Part shown: piece by piece, positions 1 to 5,817 of the stretch | Numbering within the stretch: position 1 is the stretch's first letter | How the letters are laid out: each line of letters begins with the position of its first letter | Source: CAYJRW01 sp964372865 | Lineage (GTDB): Bacteria; Patescibacteriota; Minisyncoccia; Minisyncoccales; 2-12-FULL-40-12 | DNA: 13,429 bases | Reading direction: 5' to 3' | NCBI GenBank assembly: GCA_964372865.1 | Contig: CAYJRW010000014.1 | Coordinates: forward strand, 1 to 13,429 | The notes under the pieces: generated by a model | What the model saw: the letters and a program-made list of their open reading frames with translations, nothing else | Told to the model about the DNA's origin: nothing | The model's database searches: none | Made by a program: the position numbers and the translations under genes

Positions 1-854
1 CCGAAAATGACTCTGGCTTCCGGATTGACTTCCTGAGTGATGAACTGTGCGACTTGTTCTATCTCTGAAAGAGCAATATCTTTGCCCCCGGAAACGTTAA
101 ACAAGACCCCTTTTGCTCCCCTGCAAGAAAGGTTGAGTAAAGGAGAATTGAGTGCTAGACGAGCTGCTGTTTCTGCTCTCTTTTCTCCTCTGGCTCGGCC
201 TACTCCAAAAAGAGCGGTTCCTGAGTTGTGCATTATTTCTTTGATATCGGCAAAATCAACATTAATTATTCCCGGCTTCATTATTAAATCAGAAATTCCG
301 GAGACCGCCTGGCGTAAAATATCGTCGCAGAACCAAAAAGCATCCAGGACAGAGGTCTTTGGCTCCAAAATTTCCAGGAGGCGGTCATTGTGAATGACAA
401 TCAAACTGTCTACCTTTTCTTTGAGCCGCCTTAAGCCCTGCTCTGCTATGTTTTTGCGAAAAGAGCCCTCAAAAGAAAAGGGCTTAGTCACGACTGCCAC
501 AGTTAAAGCTCCTGTATTTTTGGCAATTTCAGCAACAATCGGAGCAGCTCCCGTGCAAGTCCCCCCTCCAAAGCCGCCTGTGACAAAAACCATATCTGAG
601 GTATTTAAAACCTCAGATATTTGCTCGCGGCTCTCCAAGGCAGCTTTTTTGCCGGTTTCAGGATTCATGCCTGTGCCCAAGCCCTGGGTGATTTTTTCTC
701 CTATCCTAAGTTTGATATCTGCTTTTGTCATTTTCAAATCCTGTGCGTCTGTGTTTAAAGCAATAAGTTCTACGCCCTTAATTTTTGACTTTGCCATTCT
801 GGAAATCACGTTGCCGCCAGACCCGCCAATGCCCACTACTTTAATTTTGGTCAT
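1..854 (-). CDS. ftsZ: Cell division GTPase FtsZ, C-terminus cut by window edge
   Basis: FtsZ polymerises at mid-cell into the ring that organises septation, using GTP bound between subunits. The visible 284 residues begin MTKIKVVGIGGSGGN (nucleotide-binding glycine loop) and continue with LIALNTDAQDL. The tubulin signature lies at about 94-105, then FSFEG, VDSLIVIHNDRLL (about 148-160) and the T7 loop N198-V-D200-F-A-D203 that completes the neighbour's catalytic site. The last visible part is GVLFNVSGGKDIALSEI. The C-terminal linker and the tail that binds FtsA are outside the window. Oddities: the signature reads GGGTCTG, with Cys100 where the family has Gly (GGGTGTG), and the usual IPNDRLL is IHNDRLL. 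The start ATG overlaps the ftsA stop (ATGA), which implies translational coupling. Family identity is secure; normal GTPase activity is not assured. Confidence 0.96.
   Translation of the reverse strand, partial: MTKIKVVGIGGSGGNVISRMAKSKIKGVELIALNTDAQDLKMTKADIKLRIGEKITQGLGTGMNPETGKKAALESREQISEVLNTSDMVFVTGGFGGGTCTGAAPIVAEIAKNTGALTVAVVTKPFSFEGSFRKNIAEQGLRRLKEKVDSLIVIHNDRLLEILEPKTSVLDAFWFCDDILRQAVSGISDLIMKPGIINVDFADIKEIMHNSGTALFGVGRARGEKRAETAARLALNSPLLNLSCRGAKGVLFNVSGGKDIALSEIEQVAQFITQEVNPEARVIF
592..620. repeat. Perfect inverted repeat inside ftsZ (11-bp arms, 7-nt loop)
   Basis: Arm 592-602 (ATATCTGAGGT) is the exact reverse complement of arm 610-620, separated by seven bases (603-609). On the mRNA strand it would fold into a hairpin covering codons for ISEVLNTSDM, a short way upstream of the GTP-binding signature codons. 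It is coding sequence with no T-run, so it is not a classic terminator. Confidence 0.85.
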
Positions 855-2074
855 GGTACAAAGATTTTAAATATTTTTTTTATTTTTGCTCCGATTCCCT
901 GGCCAGAATGCAAAAGACCCTCTCCAAAAGAGCTTCTTTCGCCTTTCAGGTCAGCTCCTGTCAAAACCAAGCCGCAGGCAGTTGAAAACTTCGGGTCTTC
1001 TTGAGCATTTAAAAACCCTCTGGCAGCACCTAACCGACAAGGCAAACGGAATTCTTTTTTCGCAAGTTCTTTAATTTTTGGCAGCTTTGCCCCGCCGCCT
1101 GTCAGCACTATGCCAGAAGGAAGCTGCTGCTGTTTTCCAATTTTTTTCAACTCTTTGTTAACCTCTATAAATATTTCCGAAACCCTATCCTCAATGACTC
1201 TGGAAATTTGTTTTGGAGAAAACACCAATGTTTCCTCGTCTTCCATTTTGATTTTTTCTTTTTTATCCTGTCCTTTCCAAAACAAAGTGCCGTACTCAAG
1301 TTTTATTCTTTCGGCTATATCAATGTCGCTTTTTAAGTAAATGGCAATGTCAGACGTGATGTGGCCAGAACCCATGGGTAAAATTGCAAGATGAATCAAG
1401 TCGCTTTCTTCAAAACAGCTTATGCCTGTGGTTCCTGCCCCAATATCCAAAAGAACAACACCCAGCTCTTTTTCCCGGGGCGTCAGAACAGCCCTAGAGG
1501 AAGCCAGGGGCGAAAAAACCAAGTCGTTAATCTGAAGGCCGGAATTCAAAACCGCGGTAGTTAAATTTTTAAGATACGGGCTAAAGGCCCCTAAAACCAA
1601 AACTTCTGCTTCCAAGCGAACCCCTTTTAAACCCTCTGGCATTTTTATACCGTTTTCTCCGTCAACAATAAATTCTTTGGGGAAGACCTCTAAAATCTCT
1701 CTATTCAAAGGAAGAGAGAAAGTTTGGGCGGCTTGCAACACTCTTTCAATATCTTCCTGGGAAATTTTCTGGTCGGCTCTCGATACCGAAACCAAACCGC
1801 GAGATGAAGTTGAAAAAATATGACTGCCTCCGACATTGACGTAAGCCGACTCAACCTTCATGCCTATTTTTTCTTCAATTTTTTTAAAAACGCTCTGAAT
1901 AAGAATTGTCACTTCAGACGGGTTAATGATTATTCCTTTTCTAATGCCAAAAGAGGTTTCTTCCGCCTGAGCCAAAACCTCAAACATTTCGCCGTTTTTT
2001 GGCCTTCCAGCCGTAATTGCCTTAATGGTTCCAGAGCCAATGTCCAATCCTGTGATTATATTTTGTTTTGCCAT
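851..2074 (-). CDS. ftsA: Cell division protein FtsA (actin-like membrane anchor of FtsZ)
   Basis: FtsA is an actin-fold ATPase that ties FtsZ filaments to the inner face of the membrane and recruits later division proteins. The 407 residues show phosphate-1 GLDIGSGTIKA (9-19), the FtsA-specific 1C subdomain region (about 85-165), phosphate-2 LLDIGAGTTGIS (208-219) and the adenosine motif VLTGGGAKLP (323-332). The C-terminal IGAKIKKIFKIFVP (394-407) is a basic, amphipathic tail suited to membrane targeting. Length is normal for the family. No Shine-Dalgarno sequence is visible before the ATG. A TGTAAT hexamer at 2081-2086 (minus) sits where a leaderless -10 would, but no -35 matches, so I give it little weight. 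The stop overlaps the ftsZ start by ATGA. Confidence 0.96.
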   Translation of the reverse strand: MAKQNIITGLDIGSGTIKAITAGRPKNGEMFEVLAQAEETSFGIRKGIIINPSEVTILIQSVFKKIEEKIGMKVESAYVNVGGSHIFSTSSRGLVSVSRADQKISQEDIERVLQAAQTFSLPLNREILEVFPKEFIVDGENGIKMPEGLKGVRLEAEVLVLGAFSPYLKNLTTAVLNSGLQINDLVFSPLASSRAVLTPREKELGVVLLDIGAGTTGISCFEESDLIHLAILPMGSGHITSDIAIYLKSDIDIAERIKLEYGTLFWKGQDKKEKIKMEDEETLVFSPKQISRVIEDRVSEIFIEVNKELKKIGKQQQLPSGIVLTGGGAKLPKIKELAKKEFRLPCRLGAARGFLNAQEDPKFSTACGLVLTGADLKGERSSFGEGLLHSGQGIGAKIKKIFKIFVP

Positions 2075-2117
2075 AGTGGTATTACAAAGTCAGGTCGCTC
2101 GCCTTCGGCTCGCTCTT

Positions 2118-2136
2118 TAGAAACCCTCGGTTTCTA
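2118..2136. repeat. Short palindrome between ybeY and ftsA
   Basis: TAGAAACC (2118-2125), loop CTC, GGTTTCTA (2129-2136): a perfect 8-bp stem with a 3-nt loop. It lies in the 93-bp gap between ybeY and ftsA, which also carries CGCTCG-like repeats (2095-2115) and the word pair ACCTTT-AGCGAA (2145-2156). No T-run follows on either strand, so I do not call it a terminator. Confidence 0.8.
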
Positions 2137-2167
2137 ACGTTTTCACCTTTAGCGAAAGCCTGTTTTC

Positions 2168-2608
2168 CTATACAGGGAAACCGGATGGTTTCCCCGACCC
2201 CCTTCCGATTTCGCCTACTTTTGATAAATAATCCTGCTCTTTTTCTTCCATTAATTTTGCTTTTTTTCCGCTCTTTTCATGCTCATATCCCAACAAATGC
2301 AGAATTCCGTGAATTAAAACTCTGGCTAATTCCTTTTCAAAAGTTGATTTATACTTTTTGGCGTTCTTCTTAACTTCTCTTAAACAAATTACGAGCTCAC
2401 CCAACCCATCTCCGGGAAAAGAAAAAACATCAGTCGCTCGGTTTTTGCCGCGATATTTTTTGTTTAACTCCCTTATCCTCCCCTGCCCGACAAAAGCGAC
2501 TGACAGCTCAGCATTTTTCTTATTTTCCCCCTCCAATACCTTTTCGGCAACTTTTTTCAAAAATCCTTCGTCAACTGGATTAGTAGTCAGATTGTTGATC
2601 TCAATCAT
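2168..2608 (-). CDS. ybeY: Endoribonuclease YbeY (16S rRNA maturation)
   Basis: YbeY is a single-domain metal-dependent ribonuclease involved in 16S rRNA 3'-end maturation and ribosome quality control. The signature HGILHLLGYEH, with three metal-binding histidines, sits at about residues 100-110, close to the canonical HGxLHLxGYDH. The upstream part has the typical VGQGRIRELNKKYRGKNRATDVFSF pattern, split here as RELNKKYRGK and TDVFSFPGD. The 146-residue length is usual. The last dozen residues (GRGSGKPSGFPV) have no counterpart I recognise and coincide with a palindrome. The start is supported by GGAG at 2615-2618, 6 nt upstream. It usually sits near phoH/era; here it precedes ftsA. Confidence 0.95.
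   Translation of the reverse strand: MIEINNLTTNPVDEGFLKKVAEKVLEGENKKNAELSVAFVGQGRIRELNKKYRGKNRATDVFSFPGDGLGELVICLREVKKNAKKYKSTFEKELARVLIHGILHLLGYEHEKSGKKAKLMEEKEQDYLSKVGEIGRGSGKPSGFPV
2175..2194. repeat. Palindrome overlapping the 3' end of ybeY
   Basis: GGGAAACC (2175-2182), loop GGAT, GGTTTCCC (2187-2194): a perfect 8-bp stem. It overlaps the last codons of ybeY and encodes the KPSGFP part of its tail. The stop codon is just outside it, so the repeat appears to have supplied the protein's C-terminus. Confidence 0.8.
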
Positions 2609-2614
2609 ATTTTA

Positions 2615-2618
2615 CTCC
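2615..2618 (-). promoter_or_regulatory. Ribosome binding site of ybeY
   Basis: GGAG on the minus strand, 6 nt before the ATG at 2608. It is one of only two clear Shine-Dalgarno matches in the window, the other being before topA. Confidence 0.7.
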
Positions 2619-2647
2619 AAAACCCGAGAGGTGAAGAGGATTTGTTG

Positions 2648-2674
2648 AAAAAGCGGCCGTCTGTTATCGGCGGC
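2648..2674 (-). terminator. Possible weak terminator after the DUF5666-like gene
   Basis: On the minus strand an imperfect GC-rich stem (2653-2659 with 2668-2674, one G-G mismatch, 8-nt loop) is followed by TTTTT at 2648-2652. The stop codon of the upstream gene lies in the loop. The stem is short, so this is tentative; ybeY follows closely and may simply be co-transcribed. Confidence 0.3.
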
Positions 2675-3572
2675 GGGGCAAATCAACATTGCGTACAACC
2701 GTAGCATCAATCGTCGTTCCATCAGCCGCCCCGAATACCCGGATGTGGTCACCGACTCGGAAATTAGCCAAGGAAGCGCGAGCCCAGTTCCGATCCAAAA
2801 CAGATGTGTCTTGGGCAATGTTCACGGTGTAGTCGAACCGGCCGAAGGTGACAACGATAGAGGTCGGCGGAGTGGTCGTTGCGGTCAGTGTCTTCAATCG
2901 TCCGGCTTGAAACGTCGTTTGATCCGTTACCTGAATCTTAATCTGCTTAGCCTGGAGGGTGTTCGTGGTCTCATCCCAAAGACCTACTGCCGTTACCTTG
3001 TCTCCTATTTTGAGGGTGGCAAATGTAGTCGTCGCTCCCTGCTTGGTAATGGTAGTGGTATCGAGCACCTGCACCGTGATGTTATCCCGTTCGGGTCTTC
3101 CGGTCTTCAAGACGAATTTTTTGGCAGCCCTATCGATGCTGGCAATCACTCCAAACGGAGCGATATGCAGTTTCCGTACTGACAAGTTCCGCACCACCTT
3201 GGCCTGCACGGTTGGTTGGGAGGCGCCCGTTACCAACTTGCCGTCAAAATTAATGGTATGCCCAACCTGAATCTCAGCTATTGAGCCGAGGGATCCCGTA
3301 CGGCTGATAAAGCGCGTTGAAGAATCAGTCAGGACCGTCCAATTGATGTTCCAGGCACCCCACCTAGTAACGGCGCCAATGGTAGAGGAAGCCACACTGG
3401 TAACCTCGGCGCCGCGCACCACCATATTGCCATTTTGGTCAATGTTCAAGTGCAGCTTTGGCGATGGTTCTGAAATCTCTGGATTATCATTTTGCGCCAA
3501 CGCAGTAAGCGCTAGTAATCCAAAAACTGTAAGGAGTGCACCACTAATTAAAATCTTGTAATTAATCCGCAT
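2664..3572 (-). CDS. Secreted beta-rich protein with three DUF5666-like repeats
   Basis: I recognise the style but no specific function. A signal peptide spans about residues 1-26 (hydrophobic 8-24, likely cut after ALA-26), so the protein is exported. Three degenerate modules follow at about 48-129, 140-214 and 222-296. Each ends in a recurring pattern: (V/I)G(D/H)-x-hydrophobic, a short Gly loop, then (Q/D)A-x-(V/I)(V/K)(R/I)(N/K), as in VGHTINFDG, IGDKVTAVG and VGDHIRVFG. This matches my memory of DUF5666 domains, small beta-barrels common in CPR surface proteins. There are no cysteines and no C-terminal anchor. CATAAT at 3582-3587 and AGGG 5 nt before the ATG could serve expression. Its G+C is visibly higher than the flanking genes, as is often seen in acquired or fast-evolving surface genes. 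Confidence 0.75.
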   Translation of the reverse strand: MRINYKILISGALLTVFGLLALTALAQNDNPEISEPSPKLHLNIDQNGNMVVRGAEVTSVASSTIGAVTRWGAWNINWTVLTDSSTRFISRTGSLGSIAEIQVGHTINFDGKLVTGASQPTVQAKVVRNLSVRKLHIAPFGVIASIDRAAKKFVLKTGRPERDNITVQVLDTTTITKQGATTTFATLKIGDKVTAVGLWDETTNTLQAKQIKIQVTDQTTFQAGRLKTLTATTTPPTSIVVTFGRFDYTVNIAQDTSVLDRNWARASLANFRVGDHIRVFGAADGTTIDATVVRNVDLPRRR

Positions 3573-3657
3573 ATTTTCCCTATTATGAATTAAGTGATTA
3601 GTTCGACCTTTGATTTTTGCTCAGCGAATATTTTATCCATGTAAAGATTTTAGCATA

Positions 3658-4707
3658 TTACCTGATGAATTTGAAGGTGGAGAGAATTTCGGTTTTCGGT
3701 GCAACCGTACGATGGTCTTCTCCGCAGTCACTGAATGCAATCTTCACTATAAATGAATTCTGGGGAATATAGTAATCCTGCTCCCAGCAAAGGATAGCCG
3801 ATCCATCCACCGCATATACCACCACCCCCCCTGCAGTGACTTTCTCCGGCGTGACTATCGTCTTTTGGAAAGGATCGCGAAATTTATAATTACTCAAGGG
3901 TTCAGCAATGATTGAAAGAGTCATTACCTCTGCATACCTATTCGGGTCGGAAGGCCTCAAGAGCAACAGGGTATCTCCCTCACGCTCGCCCACTTTATCC
4001 CCCTCGTAACTTGGTTCTCGATCCTCTTGAAAATACGGCGGATACCTCACCTCAAACCCATACTGCTCATTGCGGTAGGTTTTCCAAGTGGAGGTGTCAA
4101 TTGGTGTCGAAGGCCCTGCAAATTTAAATGAGGCGAGCATACTGCGGAACCGCTCAATGGTTTGTGGAGTCAATTTGCTTGCCACAAGGAGATAGACGAG
4201 TTTCCCCTGCCTCACAAAATCATTTTTCAGAATAACGGAGCCGTCTTCACATACGTCAACCTCAATCCCCCGTAGGCCACCGAAATTCGGAGAATACGTC
4301 TTCTCTTGAGCACACCGGCTGCGGCCGAGGAATTTGTTGGGGTCAGAAAACTTTTCTACCTCATTGGTGATATACAGCTGAACCTCGCAAGAAAACTTTC
4401 TTCTTGTTTCCGGAGCAAAGCAGACGCTTAGCAACGATTTCAAAGTCGGGGGTTTATAGGTATAGGTAGCTCCTTCCAGTGGTTCCCATTCCTTAGGATA
4501 CCTCACCTCAAACCCGTATTTCTCGTTGCGATAGGTTTTCCAATCCAAAGTATCAGCTTGTTCTTGTCTTCCAAAGAGAAGATCTATTGGCGGCATATTG
4601 GCGTCTTTTGTAAAGCTTGAATACTGCCAAATCAAAATTACGCCAGCCAGAATGGCTACGATAACAATAATCAAAATTCCAATTGGCGCTGATATTATTT
4701 TACTCAT
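3658..4707 (-). CDS. Membrane-anchored protein with two tandem WKTYRNE-YGFEVRYP modules
   Basis: Function unknown. One N-terminal transmembrane segment (about 7-27) with few charges before it suggests an outside-facing anchored protein. Two related modules follow, about 56-197 and 208-349. Each opens with WKTYRNE(K/Q)YGFEVRYP (56-71 and 208-223) and closes with an SFKF/TFKF strand (193-196, 344-347), so the second module looks like an internal duplication. This opening resembles PsbP-like or similar small folds seen in many CPR surface proteins; I hold that loosely. Cysteines C96, C107, C132 and C153 in module one and C307, C328 in module two could form disulfides outside the cell. The start ATG overlaps the stop of the upstream YqeY-like gene (ATGA), which points to translational coupling. 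Confidence 0.75.
   Translation of the reverse strand: MSKIISAPIGILIIVIVAILAGVILIWQYSSFTKDANMPPIDLLFGRQEQADTLDWKTYRNEKYGFEVRYPKEWEPLEGATYTYKPPTLKSLLSVCFAPETRRKFSCEVQLYITNEVEKFSDPNKFLGRSRCAQEKTYSPNFGGLRGIEVDVCEDGSVILKNDFVRQGKLVYLLVASKLTPQTIERFRSMLASFKFAGPSTPIDTSTWKTYRNEQYGFEVRYPPYFQEDREPSYEGDKVGEREGDTLLLLRPSDPNRYAEVMTLSIIAEPLSNYKFRDPFQKTIVTPEKVTAGGVVVYAVDGSAILCWEQDYYIPQNSFIVKIAFSDCGEDHRTVAPKTEILSTFKFIR
4040..4087. repeat. Direct repeat, copy 1 (second protein module)
   Basis: A 48-bp stretch encoding WKTYRNEQYGFEVRYP. It matches 4496-4543 at 43 of 48 positions by my hand count and includes an identical 20-bp block. It is the DNA trace of the module duplication in the membrane-anchored protein. 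Confidence 0.85.
4496..4543. repeat. Direct repeat, copy 2 (first protein module)
   Basis: Partner of 4040-4087, encoding WKTYRNEKYGFEVRYP. The rest of the two modules has diverged much further, so this segment is either strongly selected or recently converted. Confidence 0.85.
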
Positions 4708-5198
4708 GCTAATAATTCTTTAACTATTTTTGAGACCTGACTGCCCTCTGCCCTTCCTTTTATTTTTTGCATCAATTCTGCCATTACTTTACCCATATCT
4801 TTCATTTCTTTGGCGCCCGTCTTTTCAACTGCTTCCTTGGCTAATTTTTTTAACTCTTCTTCGGAAAGCTGCTCGGGCAGATATTTTTGCAGAATCTCAA
4901 TTTCTTTTTTTTCCTTTTCTGCCAAGTCGCCCCTTTTTCCCTTTTCAAACTCCAAAATCGCTTCTTTCCTCTTTTTGACTTCTGAAAAAACCGCTTCTAA
5001 AACTTCTTCGTCAGTCAGTCGGCTTTCTCTCTCCAATTCTTCCTGACCCAATTCTGTTTTTCGTTTGCTTATTTCATACCTTTTTTCCTTCTCTTTGTTC
5101 AAAATAGCAGCCGCCAACAGCCGCAAAACAGAAACCTCTGTTTCTTTTCTTTCCTTAAGGGCATATTTTAGGTCTTGCTGCATCAGTTCTTTCAACAT
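4704..5198 (-). CDS. GatB/YqeY-domain protein
   Basis: Member of the YqeY family, which resembles the C-terminal tRNA-binding part of the GatB amidotransferase subunit; its own role is not well settled. The 164-residue length fits the stand-alone family. Visible hallmarks are the N-terminal helix LKELMQQDLKYALKERKETEVSVLRLL, seen as LKELMQQDLK and ERKETEVSVLRLL, then EILQKYLPEQLSEEEL (about 101-116) and the C-terminal GKVMAELMQKIKGRAEG (about 137-153). It is highly charged and helical. The start ATG has no Shine-Dalgarno sequence. Its TGA overlaps the ATG of the next, membrane-anchored gene. Confidence 0.92.
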   Translation of the reverse strand: MLKELMQQDLKYALKERKETEVSVLRLLAAAILNKEKEKRYEISKRKTELGQEELERESRLTDEEVLEAVFSEVKKRKEAILEFEKGKRGDLAEKEKKEIEILQKYLPEQLSEEELKKLAKEAVEKTGAKEMKDMGKVMAELMQKIKGRAEGSQVSKIVKELLA

Positions 5199-5231
5199 TT
5201 AGATAAATCGTAGATTTGTATAAAGGTGAGG

Positions 5232-5252
5232 TGAACCTTTGGTTCAGCGAAC
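5232..5252. repeat. Palindrome plus GCGAAC in the rpsU-yqeY gap
   Basis: TGAACC (5232-5237), loop TTT, GGTTCA (5241-5246), then GCGAAC (5247-5252). The 6-bp stem with a 3-nt loop lies directly after the rpsU stop. The same layout (stem, 3-nt loop, stem, GCGAAC) recurs inside mfd at 8780-8798. No T-run follows on the minus strand, so a terminator role is unproven. Confidence 0.7.
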
Positions 5253-5253
5253 A

Positions 5254-5472
5254 TTATTCCATTTCTCCCATTTTTTGTTTTCTCTCGTATTCCTTTTTCA
5301 GTTCTTCTCTTCTGAGAGCCGCTCTTTTTTTCATCTGCTCTGACTTTTTTCTTTCTTTAAATCTGACTCTCCTTGCTCGAAGCAAAAGCCCGCTTTGCTG
5401 GACTCTTTTGGCAAAGCGGCGAACTAAGCTTTGGGATGTTTCTCTCTCTTGTTTTTTAACTTCTAAAGCCAT
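5254..5472 (-). CDS. rpsU: Small ribosomal subunit protein bS21
   Basis: bS21 is a small basic protein of the 30S head/platform near the anti-Shine-Dalgarno end of 16S rRNA, and it helps initiation. The 72 residues start MALEVKKQERETSQSLVRRF and carry KRVQQSGLLLRARRVRF, then KKSEQMKKRAALRREELKKE; the Arg/Lys content and helix pattern are typical. I chose the ATG at 5470-5472 because MALEV is the usual N-terminus. An in-frame TTG four codons upstream would overlap the HIT gene. The gap to the HIT gene is only 4 nt. It is the last gene of the lepB-hisS-HIT unit. Confidence 0.93.
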   Translation of the reverse strand: MALEVKKQERETSQSLVRRFAKRVQQSGLLLRARRVRFKERKKSEQMKKRAALRREELKKEYERKQKMGEME

Positions 5473-5476
5473 AATT

Positions 5477-5815
5477 TTAAGCAAAAGTTAGTTTCTTTCC
5501 CGCCAAAAGATGCAGATGCAGGTGGTCAACGGTTTGCCCAGCATCTCTGCCAACATTGAAAAGCAGGCGGTAGCCAGTTTCAGAAACACCCTGTTCTCTG
5601 GCAATTTTTTTAGCAACTACGAACAATTCTCCGATTAATTCTTTGTCTTGCAGTTCAATATGGTCGACAGTCCTTATGTGTCTTTTTGGGATTATCAAAA
5701 TGTGCAGAGGGGCTTTAGGTATAGTATCTTTGAAAGCCATAATTTTGTCGTCTTCATAAAGGATTTTAGCAGGGGCTTCTTTCTTCGCGATTTTGCAAAA
5801 AACGCAATTTTTCAT
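5477..5815 (-). CDS. HIT-family nucleotide hydrolase (HinT-like)
   Basis: Histidine-triad proteins hydrolyse nucleoside phosphoramidates and related AMP conjugates. The triad VDHLHLHLLAG places H98, H100 and H102, with H100 the expected nucleophile. CVFCKI at 4-9, LHILIIPKRHI (about 37-47, holding the other conserved His) and NVGRDAGQTVDH (87-98) match the HinT branch. The 112 residues are full length. It lies 2 nt after hisS and 4 nt before rpsU, so it is probably translated from the same mRNA; a plausible link is removal of aminoacyl-AMP by-products, but that is inference. No Shine-Dalgarno sequence is seen. Confidence 0.94.
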   Translation of the reverse strand: MKNCVFCKIAKKEAPAKILYEDDKIMAFKDTIPKAPLHILIIPKRHIRTVDHIELQDKELIGELFVVAKKIAREQGVSETGYRLLFNVGRDAGQTVDHLHLHLLAGKKLTFA

Positions 5816-5817
5816 CT

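Noticed and set aside
37..870. Two plus-strand frames of 118 and 158 codons opposite ftsZ
   Set aside because: They are shadows of the clearly recognisable ftsZ on the other strand and resemble no family I know.
2175..2194. Intrinsic terminator after ybeY
   Set aside because: The stem is good but no T-run follows on either strand, and ftsA lies just downstream.
5473..5484. Start of bS21 at an upstream TTG
   Set aside because: It would overlap the HIT stop and add four residues before the standard MALEV start.
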